41,738 nt of DNA from Basidiobolus meristosporus CBS 931.73. Its lineage: Eukaryota > Basidiobolomycota > Basidiobolomycetes > Basidiobolales > Basidiobolaceae. Location: NCBI GenBank assembly GCA_002104905.1, contig MCFE01000729.1, forward strand, positions 1-41,738, in the 5' to 3' direction. The position numbers and the translations under genes are program-made. This document shows positions 9,878-19,803 of this stretch, piece after piece; positions within the stretch are counted from its first letter, which is position 1, and the number at the start of each line of letters is the position of its first letter. A model generated the notes under the pieces. The model ran no database searches, had not been told where the DNA came from, and saw only the letters and a list, made by a program, of their open reading frames with translations.

Positions 9878-10200
9878 TTTGATCTTACTGGTGTATCCTA
9901 TTGGGATCAGCCATCAGTATTCCATAATGAGTCCTTCATAATGCCAACACCTTGGAGTTATTGACCCTCCACACATTCCTGCGACTGAATTGTGATAGTG
10001 TTATCCCAATGTTACTACCAATTAAAGTTAAATATTTGACAGTATTTAAGTGGTCTGTTGACAAGAATTACATGCCCTTCTGAGGTCTGAATGTACCCTA
10101 CATTTATTTGAACAGACCTCACCATCCAGTACATCCAATTACCTTATATGGCAAGAAACCTGATAATGCTCCAACAGTCCCATTGCAAATCTTTGCTAGA
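9878..10200. other. no feature recognised
   Basis: Between the two transposase relics. Short open stretches on both strands without recognisable motifs. The tail-to-tail junction of T1 and T2 should fall here. Confidence 0.4.
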
Positions 10201-11510
10201 ACTATAAAGGCAGTGTGGTGGCCTCCAGCTAGTTTTGCAAAATGCTGCCATCCTAATATACCAAGTGGTATTTTCAATCTCTATCTTCCCTAGTGCCATA
10301 CATATTATTCCTCTGTAGGCACCCCTTGCTATCTGCTAACCCACTACTACCTTGAGTATTCCACATATAGTTTGTGTCAAATAAAACTATGGTTTCTGTT
10401 TACTAACCACTACATACCCTCTCACCCACTGCAACTGAAATACTTCTACCCCCTCAACTTTGCAGCTTTTTAGTGTGATGCTTGCAAAGTTGCCATATTC
10501 CTTGCCTGGCTGGTGTTAAATACATCTTGCAAACATACAGTTGGTGGCTGCCACTTTGCCATATCTGCCTTCTGAATATCTAAAATGAGCTTCTTTGTAA
10601 TTAGCCTACATATTCTATTTCCCTGCAGGATCCTACTCCCCATTATAGATGTGCTCGGGCTCATGATTTAGTGAATTCTATACTGAATGGTGTAGAAACC
10701 GGCCTGTGACCAAGTGAAACCCAAAATACTTTGGAAAAGTTGTCCTGGTAATAATGGGTTACTTGTTGCACACAGCCAAACTTTGCATTAATTAATTGAT
10801 TGCCTATGTAATGGGGCTACTGAGCTTCTCAATGACAAAGGCATAGGTATCTCAATGTGCACATTTGTCCTCAGTATTTTCCAACTCTTCCTGGCTTTTC
10901 TGTGTGTGCCAATTCATTGCATCAATGACAGACTTGAAGTTGATATTCTTGCTAAGATTGGGTTATTATAGTACCTGCAACTTGACTTGTCTTCCTATTT
11001 CCCCACATATGTGCTCCAAAGGAAGCTTCTAAAAGGTGAAGCAAGGACCAATATTCTCCATACACCAAGCAAAACAAAGTAGAGAATGGATATGGTATTG
11101 GCCAAGTTCTATGCATTCAGCTTTATGCTGTAGTATAGCCACTCATATCCTCTCACAGACTCCTTGCATAAAAGCTGTAGATGTGCTAAGTTGTCATTAG
11201 CAATCCACTTCTGCATAAACACTCCTACAATGTCAACCTATGACTCCAAATGCTTCCAATGCTTTTTAGTAGATATAGGCTTGAGAAGGCTACTTAAATA
11301 AGCATATATCCAGTTCATCCAGTCCTTGCATTTTAATTGTTATGTATGCATATGAATAATGATTGGAGCCTGTGAGAAGTACTTTGGGTAGTAGATACTC
11401 TGAAGTATCTTCCCAATTCTTCCATATTTATAAGATATCTCAGAGGGCCTTTTGAGCTTGAAATGCCCCATGTAGAACTTGGTCATTATAATAAGTGATA
11501 TTGTTGAAAA
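10200..11510 (-). pseudogene. CACTA-type (tnp2 family) transposase relic T2, middle to C-terminal part
   Basis: On the minus strand 11390-11110 reads SQAPII..., then CKDWMNWIYAYLSSLLKPIS, KHWKHLES, VDIVGVFMQKWIANDNLAHL and KESVRGYEWLYY, clearly the same protein segment as 9630-9860 of T1. It continues past the point where T1 becomes unreadable: a GPCFTF...LEHICGEIGRQVKL region (about 11060-10980, the 'GP.W.....ERFCG' region of tnp2 proteins), NINFKSVIDAMNWH, and toward 10470-10664 EYGNFASI and further weak C-terminal sequence. Stops and frameshifts throughout. Confidence 0.6.
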
Positions 11511-12039
11511 GCAAATGCATTACTCCCAGTGAAAAGCTTTTGCTTCAATTAATAACCTCTACCTTAGAGTATCTCCAGTTTCCAATTAATTCAATACTCC
11601 AGCCAATGGCCTAAAGCTTGCCCACCAAAAAACTAAGTCAAAGATTTTCATCACAACAATATATAAGTTGCTTTTTGATTAGTCATGTGCCAATTTACTC
11701 ACTTTCAGATACTGGACACTCAATAACCTCCTATGCTTATGTACATTGATTGACTTTTGCCTCTTTTTCATACCCCTTACTTCCTGACATAACCAGTTCT
11801 CTTACTTTTCAGTGATGCAAGTTGATTTATTTCTATTGAAAATTTAGTTGTGCCTCAATTGTCAATCTTAATGGCTTATACAAGTCCCTATACCCAAAAC
11901 TGATATTAAGTTCATCCCTACACCCAACAGGTAGCTCCATCAAAATCCACATTCAACCAGTATTTTTGCTTCAAAACCTTTTCTTTAACTCTGGCAGAAA
12001 CCCTGCAGTTTTATGTCACTCTTGCTTCACTGATTCCAA
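11511..12039. other. no feature recognised
   Basis: Short stops-rich sequence between relics T2 and the repeat-protein relic. If T2 had an N-terminal zinc region like T1, it should lie here; I could not read it. Confidence 0.4.
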
Positions 12040-12825
12040 TAAGCCTGGTCTTCAGCCAGCATTGCAAGATCTAGCACCTCATCTGCTAGTCTTTGCAATA
12101 AGATCTTGCAATATTCAAGTGAGTTTTCTTGAGCTCTACTCTTAATGTAGTGTTGCAACTTCTTGATCTGCCTATTAATGTTCTACAATTTGACTGTATG
12201 TATTGTGATAGTCTTTTGAATTCTTGCAGTTGCTACTTTGTTAGTCATTGGGACTTCTAATCTGGTTACAATGGAGGATATGGAGGCAGTGGTAGACAAA
12301 CTGCTTTTCTCAGCATACTCAACTACCTCAGTGGAGTGTTACTCAACCTGCTGCAATTCCAACTCCTGAGAAAGCAGCTTTTGTCTTGAAAGTATTTCTT
12401 GGCTACTTTGAAAGAGTGCCTCTGGTATTTTACTCTGATTTCTCCTTGCTGAATGCTGCAATGGTGCTTCCATTTTTGCCTACTTGTCCCTTACTTCTAC
12501 TCTCCTGGCAGCCTAACATTTCTTTGCTGCTTGCTTGGAACTATCAGCCCTGCTTGTGACAGCCTCCTGAGCAAGCCACTGGCTTTATAATAGCCATATC
12601 CTTCACTGCTATTGTGACTGAGTGTTGCTTGTATTGTATATTGCTTTCTTCTTGTTGTAAGCTGCACTGGTGCATCCATTTTTATCTGCTTGTCACTGAC
12701 TGAAACTCTCCTGGCAACCAGAAATATCATTACCGCTTGTTTAAAACTTTGAGCCCTGCAATATTGATTGCTCTGTATTTTTTATCCCCATATTCTGCCA
12801 CATATACATAGGTATATGGTGCCAT
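12040..12825 (-). pseudogene. unassigned repeat-protein relic R1
   Basis: Starts perhaps at the ATG at 12825 (MAPYTYVYVAEYGDKK), then after a frame change gives two copies, about 210 bases apart, of a unit built as A-R-R-V-x-V-x-x-K-Q-x-K-M-x-A-P-x-Q...R-R (about 12715 and 12505). Then comes a charged, heptad-like stretch (LLSQELELQQVE, later NINRQIKKLQHYI and LLQRLADEVLDLAML). A related sequence with the same unit lies at 38420-39063. I do not recognise the family. It may be a second protein of a DNA transposon, since T2 follows on the same strand, or a duplicated host gene. Confidence 0.45.
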
Positions 12826-12914
12826 GACTTTATTTATAATGCTTACTATGGCAGGTAATCATTGAATCTTACATTCATTTAGGTACAATGTCTAAATACA
12901 AGACTGTCTTAAAT

Positions 12915-13136
12915 TTACATCAATTTTGACAAAAAGTGATATAGTAATGTTACGTTGCTGAGCGTCAAGTTGTTTGCCCCATAGAGAAGACTACTTTGAT
13001 TCAACCCTGTAAGAGAAGAGAAAAGCAGCCATGCAGCTATTGAAACATGCCTCTCAGCCTGAAAACACACCAACAGAGTTGCAAGTATTACAACAATCAC
13101 AGACAATGTTTTGCTACAAAAGCCATATTTGACCAT
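12915..13136 (-). other. small open frame with signal-peptide-like start
   Basis: 73 residues with a hydrophobic core near the N-terminus (LSVIVVILATLLVCFQA). It could encode a small secreted or membrane peptide, but it sits against the LTR at 13150, has no relative in the window, and the rest of its sequence is featureless. Most likely chance. Confidence 0.15.
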
Positions 13137-13149
13137 TTGTTGGTCACTG

Positions 13150-13506
13150 TGTTATGATCTACCTCTTGAATGTTTAAGTTAGATCAGTTTTTAGTAAAAT
13201 CCATTAGTTAAATGTTTATCCTATCAGTGTTATCTATCAAATCAGTAACATTAATCAGCAGATGAATCAGCACATCCTTTTAGGAATAGACATATTAATC
13301 AGGATCTTATTGCGTGATGATGATGCAATCAAATGAGCCATCAGCCACAACCTACATTAGGCAATACAATTAGCCAGCAATTGATCTGACAAAAATGTAT
13401 ATAAGGAGCTGCTGGAACCTCAATAAAAATCAATTCAAGTTTTAGTGAATACATTACTATCCAAACTCCTTATTCCTCTACAACTCCTATGTCTAGACTT
13501 GTAATA
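13150..13506 (+). repeat. 5' LTR of second gypsy A-family copy
   Basis: Begins TGTTATGATC and ends CTTGTAATA (the usual ACA end mutated). It aligns over its length with 3905-4273 read on the minus strand, including GTATATAAGGAGCTGCTGG (TATA region) and the AATAAAAATC signal. No insert separates it from the primer site. Confidence 0.88.
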
Positions 13507-13507
13507 T

Positions 13508-13516
13508 TGGTAGCAG
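13508..13516 (+). promoter_or_regulatory. primer binding site (initiator tRNA-Met 3' end type)
   Basis: TGGTAGCAG, two bases after the LTR end, complementary to CTGCTACCA, the 3' end of initiator tRNA-Met in many animals and some fungi. Host tRNA not available to confirm. Confidence 0.65.
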
Positions 13517-13564
13517 CAATAACCAGAGACCTCCCCCCTAAATAAAGAAGAAGCCTCCCTCAAG

Positions 13565-14428
13565 ATGTCCAAAAATCAAGAATGGATGAATGCTATGCAG
13601 CAAATCCTGGCCCAACAGCAACAGTCACTCCAGTTCCTTAGCCAGCAGCAACAAGGAATGACTGCCATGGCCCAGAGCCAGCAAAACCCAGTCAAGAACA
13701 ACTTTGGTTTGAAGGTCAACCAGTACCATGGTAGAGTCAATGATAACCTGGGAACTTGGCTCTCCCCAATTGAAGAAGCTTTCAAGGCTAAGGGAATTGC
13801 TTCAGAGAACAAGTTACATTATGCAGCCTCTTACCTTGCAGATGCAGCTTTACAGTGGTACCACAACAAGATCAGGTCAGCCACCATGGTGGGATGCTCT
13901 ACAATCTCTACCTGGGATGACTTTGTGTTGGAAATTCAGTATGCTTTTGAAGTTCCACACCAGCAGACACTACTAAGAAGAAAGTTGAAGACACTTGGAC
14001 ACAAAGGAATGGTTCAAGAGTACATCTATGAATATAGATATCTACTTGAATAAATTGAAAGAATGGACCCCCTGAATCAAGTTGAATATTTTATTGCTGG
14101 GTTAAAAGAAAGAACTTGCAAGGAAGTGAATTATCAAAGACCCCAGACTATTGAGGATGCTATCAAGATTGCCCTTGACTATGACTCAGCTATGTTTGTA
14201 GTTGGGAAGTCCACAATGACTAACCAGAGACACTACAATCATTATAAAAGTAGACCATCAGAAGCAGTGCCAATGGGAATAGATGCTATACAGAAGAATC
14301 CTACCTCAGAAGAGTGCAAGTAGAAAGGGCCTTGCTTCAATTGCCACTAGCAGGGACATATTGCAAAGTACTGCCCTTGGAGAAGAAATGGACATCAGCC
14401 ATCAAGAGCCTTCTACCATAATGAAGGC
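13565..14428 (+). pseudogene. gypsy A-family gag, truncated after the zinc knuckle
   Basis: Gag from ATG 13565 (MSKNQEWMNAMQQILAQQQQ), with the Gln-rich N-terminus and gag core (NLGTWLSPIEEAF, YLADAALQWY). TAA at 14051-14053 replaces the Gln codon that the minus-strand copy keeps; TAG at 14321-14323 and a second TAG inside the CCHC knuckle (CFNCH-stop-QGHIAKYC) follow. Homology to element A ends at about 14428, where a copy of the short repeat begins, so protease and pol are missing. No CpG occurs anywhere in this gene. Confidence 0.9.
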
Positions 14429-14516
14429 TTGCAAAGATGCTGTCAAAACACTGTCATGTTTTTTGCCATGTAAGGCAATTAGATGTACTGGCTTGCTAGA
14501 TCAATTTAAAACAGTT
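14429..14516 (+). repeat. second, shorter copy of the unclassified short repeat
   Basis: Aligns with 3815-3904: shared GTCAAAAxACTGTCA, TTGCCATxTAAGGCAATT, GCTTGCTxGATCAA and an identical style of end (AGTTGTAG here, AGTTATAG there). It lacks the left part of the copy at 3683. It lies in the opposite orientation relative to gag compared with element A. Confidence 0.7.
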
Positions 14517-14734
14517 GTAGAGTACACTAGGACTGCAACAATGCCATGCAATTATTGTCGTAGCACCTATCAACCCTTGTCAAGTTTTATAACTTTATTT
14601 GGTGGCAAAATTAGCAAAATGCTGTTGTGATTCTATTATAAAATTGTTGAGAGGGTCACTAATTACAAGCTGCTGTTATTATGTTGGTCTACCAACAGGA
14701 TCCTGACAGCTAATCTGGATCAGATCCACCGCAG
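14517..14734. other. no feature recognised
   Basis: AT-rich sequence between the short repeat and LTR G; no coding or repeat seen. Confidence 0.4.
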
Positions 14735-15302
14735 AGTAGTGGGGGCAGAGTGACACCCACAGGCAGATGTGCTCATTCTCATACATTCACTTCCCTAAAG
14801 GGAATAACCCCCCCTATATTAGTATCATCCCAAATCGCAATATTTTCTATATGTCTATTTGATTATTACTATGTGACCAGGCAAACTACTTGTCACTATT
14901 AAACCATTGCACAAGCTATTCCTATTCCTTGCCAAGATGCCAAGATAAGATAGTTACCATATAAGGCAAGCACTCCCAACTACACCAATGTCATGTGACC
15001 ATCCTTGTTTCATAACCATCCTATCCTATTACCATATGAGGTAACTACATGACAGGGAGGTTTCATATTATCACTATCTGATTGGCCAGGTACTTCAATG
15101 TCCCATAGAACAATTTGCCAAGAATTTGAGCTATTTTTAGTACACAATGACATGAATGGCTCTCTACTACCTTCTGAAAACTTCCAGAAAGCATTTTCTA
15201 GCAAGAATTCAAGCAGCAAAAAAGTATATAAGGGAGGCTTTCCCTTACAAATAAATCATCCCTCCTCCAATATTCCAACTTATTGATTAGTGGGATCACC
15301 GC
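14735..15302 (+). repeat. LTR G of gypsy C, left part
   Basis: Starts AGTAGTGGGGGCAGAGTGACACCC (family consensus TGTAGTGGGG). Matches LTR H (37603 onward) and the complement of LTR F. Contains TATATAAGGGAGG and AATAAATCATCCC, probably the promoter and R region. Cut at 15302 by solo LTR F and resumes at 16367. Confidence 0.85.
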
Positions 15303-16366
15303 TGTGGTGGTGTATAGGTCCAAGGGAGAGATATGTCCAACACTTCTCAAGTGTTTTGTGTGTGGGGTGTTCACTGGGTGCAATAACCTCTGACAAAAGC
15401 TTGCTAGGAATACTTGGGTTCTGTCTCTAATCTAATGTGAAGGGGAATAAAGCCACAAGCTTGTAAAGGGAACTCTATTGGGCTACAATCCCCAACTTAG
15501 TTGGCATCTTAACAAAAGTATGTGCTGGGTTCAGCATCTTTTGAGATGACAATGTACCAAAGCTTCCAAAGTCAAAACAACTGTAAACTCCACTAGCAGG
15601 GACTTGATAAGAATGCAGCTGTGGTCAATAGTTGCAAAGACATAAAAGTATCTTTGCCTGTACAAGAACAAACTCAGGAAAGAATCAAATATAATAAAAG
15701 ATACCTACTCTGAGTATTCCTCAAAAGTAGTGCCTCCAAAGTCAGTTGGCTGTCAGCATGGTTTCCTGCAAGTGTCCTGTGGTTAGAAGTTCAGGTAGCA
15801 GCAGGTAGCAGTGATCACACTAATCAACAAGTTAGTATATTGATAAAAGGGATGATGATTTATTGTTGAGGGATAGCCTCCCTTATACACTTTTCTTAGT
15901 GGCTAAGTGATTACTAGTCATGGTGTTCCAGAGGGTTCCAGATATCAGTAGAAATCTTAATGACATCAGAATGACCTAAGAATGTTCTAAGTAGGTGCCA
16001 GAAGATTCTAAGAGGCACAGCACATCCAACCAATCAGGAATCAGTATTCTCAGACCTGTGCAATATAGGGATGCCATATATGGTATGGAAATGGTAGAGA
16101 TGGTGACACGGGTTGACCATGTGTTACAGGTACTGGTGCAGGTACTTGCCTAATTTAGAAGCACTGATAGCTAGTACTCTTACATAAAGTGAGGGGTAAC
16201 TTATGCAATAAGGTAAGCAGGTGTGATAGCGGGCCGGCTTATGGGATAATGCTGATCAGGTAAGACAAATGGGATAAAACTAAAATAAGTGTAGTAGAGA
16301 TATAGGAAAGTAGAAAATATGGGAATGAGTACATCTGTCAGTGGGTGTCACTGTCACCCCACTACA
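15303..16366 (-). repeat. solo LTR F, nested in LTR G
   Basis: Plus strand TGTGGTGGTGTATAGG ... CACCCCACTACA, 1064 bp, TG...CA. Flanks CCGC (15299-15302) and CTGC (16367-16370) look like a 4-bp target duplication with one transition. Removing it restores LTR G in line with the F sequence itself (GATTAGTGxGATCAC then TGCTACC). Same family as G, opposite orientation, no internal domain. Confidence 0.85.
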
Positions 16367-16609
16367 CTGCTACCTATTACCGCTACTTCCTGACTCAGAC
16401 CTGACAATACTCCCAGGAAACCATGCTGATTGCCAACTGATCTTGGAGGCAGTACTTGCAAAGGAATACTCAGAGTAGGCATACTTTATTATATTTGATT
16501 TTTTTCCCAAGCTTGTTCTTGTACAGGCAAAGATATTTTCAGTATTTGTAACTATTGGTCAAAGCTGCACTCTTATCAAGTCCCTGTTGGTGGAGTTTAC
16601 AGTTGTTTT
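16367..16609 (+). repeat. LTR G of gypsy C, middle part
   Basis: Continues LTR G (CCAGGAAACCATGCTGA, TTGTTCTTGTACAGGC, GGTGGAGTTTACAGTTG), all also found in F and H. Cut at 16609 by copia B. The remaining 3' part of G is absent: the other side of copia B was deleted. Confidence 0.85.
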
Positions 16610-16958
16610 TGTTGTAAAAATTTGTATTTCCACCTAAATATGCACCTAACTTAGTCACTTGGATCATTACCCTCAAATTCTGGAGAATACTGACCAAATT
16701 CCTTGTCAGGATTTACTTATAATATTTTCACCAAAATGCCAGGTACCCAGAACATGAAAATTCTCAAAGTTGTTCAAACAGCCCCAAACTTTGCACACAT
16801 GCTCTTGGGACCTTCCTTGACCTATTCTATGTGTTTTTTATGCCAAGACTAGGTAAATTTATGAATACTACTTTTACATTCAATAAATCATTAAGTAAGC
16901 ACTACATAATCTACTTATTCTCCCAATCACTTGCATTATCTCCAAGACTCTTACAGCA
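16610..16958 (+). repeat. 5' LTR of copia B
   Basis: TGTTGTAAAAATTTG ... CTCTTACAGCA, 349 bp, same family as LTRs at 25904, 29767 and 34101. The primer site begins at the next base. Confidence 0.92.
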
Positions 16959-16971
16959 GGTTATGAGCCCC
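16959..16971 (+). promoter_or_regulatory. primer binding site of copia B, containing the gag ATG
   Basis: GGTTATGAGCCCC, complementary to the anticodon arm of initiator tRNA-Met. Its ATG (16963-16965) opens the gag frame (M-S-P-K-L-S); an alternative start is the ATG at 16990. Confidence 0.78.
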
Positions 16972-17702
16972 AAGCTGTCACTCTCTGCAATGTCTACTAC
17001 TGCTATTACTGGAATTCTTCCCTCTGCTGAAAAGTTGAATGGATCCAACTACCAAGTGTGGAAGGTGAAGATGAAGATGCTGCTGCAAGAAAGAGGCCTT
17101 TGGGATATTGTCATGGGAGAAGAATGCCCTCCTAAAAACTTAGGAGAGGAAGCCTTAAAGTACCAAAAGAAAGAACAAAGCTCCTTTAACTGCATTTGCC
17201 TTCATGTTAAGGACAAATTGCTAATTCTATGCTCAAGAGCAAAAACAGCAAAGAATGCCTGGAATGCATTAGAAGACTCCTACCAGTCATGTTCAGCTGC
17301 TAAGAAAATGTATCTCAGACAAAAATTCTTTACTACAAAGATGCTGCCAGGAGAAGAAATGAAAAATCTAATTAACAGAATTACCCTGCTGGTAGATGAA
17401 ATTGAATCTGTGGGTGTACCAACTACTGATGAGGATGTGATAGTTACCATCCTGAATAGCCTGATAGACAAGTTTCAGGGCCTTGTATCAGCCCTAGAGT
17501 CCTAAACTGAAGATTTGACCTTAAATTACGTGTATGGAAGGCTCCTGGATGAAGAATTAAGAAAATCAAGTGCCAATAAGAAGGAAGAAGAAATGCTTTA
17601 ATAAGCAGTGATAACCAACAAAGGAGGTATCAAAGACCCTACAAAGGCAACAGCAACCTGTTTTGCAACTTCTGCAAAAGGAAAGGACACTCATCAGACT
17701 GG
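16963..17702 (+). pseudogene. copia B gag
   Basis: Gag of Ty1/copia type: LNGSNYQVWKVKMKMLLQER then GLWDIVMGEE (about residues 25-55), the 'SCSAAKKMYLRQKF' and 'LINRITLLVDEIESVG' helices, open to TAA at 17503-17505 (the Arg codon of copy D). It can be followed after a frame change through KKEEE to the zinc knuckle (C-N-F-C-K-R-K-G-H-T-S-D-W), which is cut at 17702 by solo LTR E before its last Cys. Gag forms the particle and packages RNA. Confidence 0.9.
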
Positions 17703-18487
17703 TGTGGTGGTGTAGAGGTACTCCTGGGAGAAGCTACACAACTCAAGGTGTGTGAGGTGTCTGATGGGTGCAATAACCTCTGTGTCTAAACTGCTGGTGT
17801 CTTTGTCAATATGTCACTCTGGTAAAAGCTCCTGCTTCTCTAGCTTCCTAGGTGCTCCAAGTGTCTCCAAAGACCTCTGTGTGTCTTGTGCACTACCCTG
17901 AAAAGCTCCTCGATGGCAGGTCTGAGATGTACTGTTGAAGGCAGGTGCAGTGATCAACTGCTAATCAATAAGGTAGAAGTGTTACTGATAGAAGGGATGA
18001 TTTATTGATGAGGGATTGCTTTCCCTTAAATAAATCTCCTGATTGCCAAGTGATTACTAATGACAAGGTTCTAGAGGGTTCTAGGCATCAGTGGATTTCT
18101 TGATGACATCACTATGAGCTAGAAATATGCCAAGAATGTCCTGGAAGGTTCTAAAAGGCAGAGTACATTCAGCTAATCAAGGATCAGTAGTCTGAAACCT
18201 GTGCAACATGGAAATACCATAAATGGTATTCAAATGGTAGGGATGGTAACGCAGACCTAGGTCATGTGGGTACTTGCCTTATGTAGTTACATATACTGAC
18301 CATAAAGCGGAATAACATCTGTGATAACTAATGCTAATAACTAATTAGGGTAAAATCATATGGGGATAATACTGATAATATGAGCAAAAGAAGAATAGGA
18401 TAATACTGATAAGATAAATACGGATAAGTATATCATAATGGCTATATGAATAAACTTGTCTATGGGAGGTATGTTTTCCCTACCACA
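17703..18487 (-). repeat. solo LTR E inside copia B gag
   Basis: Plus strand TGTGGTGGTGTAGAGG ... CCCTACCACA (785 bp). CTGG precedes (17699-17702) and follows (18488-18491), a 4-bp target duplication. Related to LTR F at the ends and in the GAGGTTATTGCACCCA block (read on minus) but clearly another subfamily. No internal domain, so a product of LTR-LTR recombination. Confidence 0.85.
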
Positions 18488-18631
18488 CTGGTGTCTCAAA
18501 AAGAAAGATGGTGAGCAGAAAAAGCCTGAATATGGAAATGCTGCAACAACTGAAGAAAGACTATTCATATCTGCACTAAATATGACCACAAACAAGGATT
18601 CTCAGACATGGTATATTGACTCTGGAGCATC
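18488..18631 (+). pseudogene. copia B gag tail and protease active site
   Basis: Resumes the gag frame after LTR E (L-K-K-K-D-G-E-Q-K-K-P-E-Y), then ALNMTTNKDSQTWYIDSGAS, the aspartic protease motif. Cut within the motif at 18631 by LTR P; Q-H-F-T follows at 19804. Confidence 0.88.
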
Positions 18632-19799
18632 TGTGGTAATGGAAAGTATTCCATTATTACAATATCTCTAAACCAATATTGCACTCATTTCTTTATTTTG
18701 CTTTTTGCTATTGTAACACACAAGTGAAAGATCAGGAATTTCCAACTTTGAAGAACAAATGCTCCAGACCCTGACAGGCAATCCACCCAAGAGTACTATG
18801 TCATACAGAACATGTAGTAGCCAACACATGTTTCAAATTACAGCTCATTTGAAGCAGTACTTAAGGAGTTATGACCAAAAGAGTCCAATTATTATATATA
18901 CTAGGCCTTATTGCTAGGATTACTATGGTGACTTTGATTGCATGCCACTTTTAAACCAGCCAATCAAATCACGTGATATTTTCACAGGTACTGCACCTAT
19001 ATCCAATCTGCACCACTGCAAGATTTTAGCTATGTATTACGTTTATTGCTTGCAAATCGCCCAAAAACTTTGATCCTTCAAAATTTTCATATATATGACT
19101 TCCCCAGCTGAAAAATAAAGGGAGAGCCTCTCTTTCCAGAATCTCCACACTACAATTACAAGTCTAAAGGTTATAAGACTTCCCCTGCATCACTTGCACT
19201 GTTGAGTATTCTGACTTTGATCAGTACTACATCAGTAAAGAGACTGCAAAGCTCACAAGATTCCAATCCAAGTACTACAAGAAACTACCACTTTTCTGTC
19301 AGAAAAGTCCCCTCCAAGAAACCCCTTTACTCTAAAGAAGCCCCTTTAGGCACCCCTTTAGTGTAAATTCCACTTTATAGACCACTACAAGAAGTCCCTT
19401 TACTCTAAAGACACCCCTTTAGACACCCCTTTGGGTCTAAAGACCCCTTTAGAGACTTCTACAACACACCCCTTTAGGTTAAAGGGGAGCTCAGAATATC
19501 CATATTAGGAAATATTTTCTCTGAAAGGAAGGTGACTTTCAAATAAGTAAAAGTTACTATAAAAGTAAATATGCCCATTAGTCAACAGAAGGTCAGAACA
19601 CTGCAGTAGAAGTGATAAACACTGCCTACAGTATATTTTGAGCCTAAGATTGAGGAAATTAGTGAAAGTTATATCTTCTATTGGTATATCAAACTCCCAA
19701 TAACTATTTCAGTATTAGCATACTGGAAGTTGTTGTATATTGTTGATTAGCCTCTACATTGTAGAACAACCCTCAAACTAATCATTATACAACACAACA
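18632..19799 (+). repeat. solo LTR P inside copia B protease
   Basis: TGTGGTAATGG ... ACACAACA, 1168 bp, TG...CA, flanked by CATC (18628-18631 and 19800-19803). TATA-like TATATATGA and AATAAAGGGAGAGCC suggest plus orientation and an LTR rather than a DNA transposon. It has no partner or interior. It contains the CCCCTTTA cluster at 19321-19488. Confidence 0.72.
19321..19488. repeat. CCCCTTTA short-repeat cluster
   Basis: About eight copies of CCCTTTA/G, mostly ACCCCTTTAG, at irregular 10-40 bp spacing, interleaved with four TAAAG complements (CTCTAAAG, TTAAAGGGG). The two motif types could pair into small hairpins. Not seen elsewhere in the window. Confidence 0.8.
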
Positions 19800-19803
19800 C
19801 ATC

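Noticed and set aside
12915-13136. Small secreted protein
   Set aside because: Only a hydrophobic N-terminus; no relative, no context, adjacent to an LTR. Kept only as a low-confidence open frame.
10703-13149. CACTA element bounded by GTGACCAA at 10709 and TTGGTCAC at 13140
   Set aside because: Eight matching bases only, and the T2 transposase relic extends left beyond 10703.
18632-19799. Host promoter region with CACGTGA and TATA motifs
   Set aside because: Clean TG...CA ends and a duplication inside the copia protease motif show it is an insertion.
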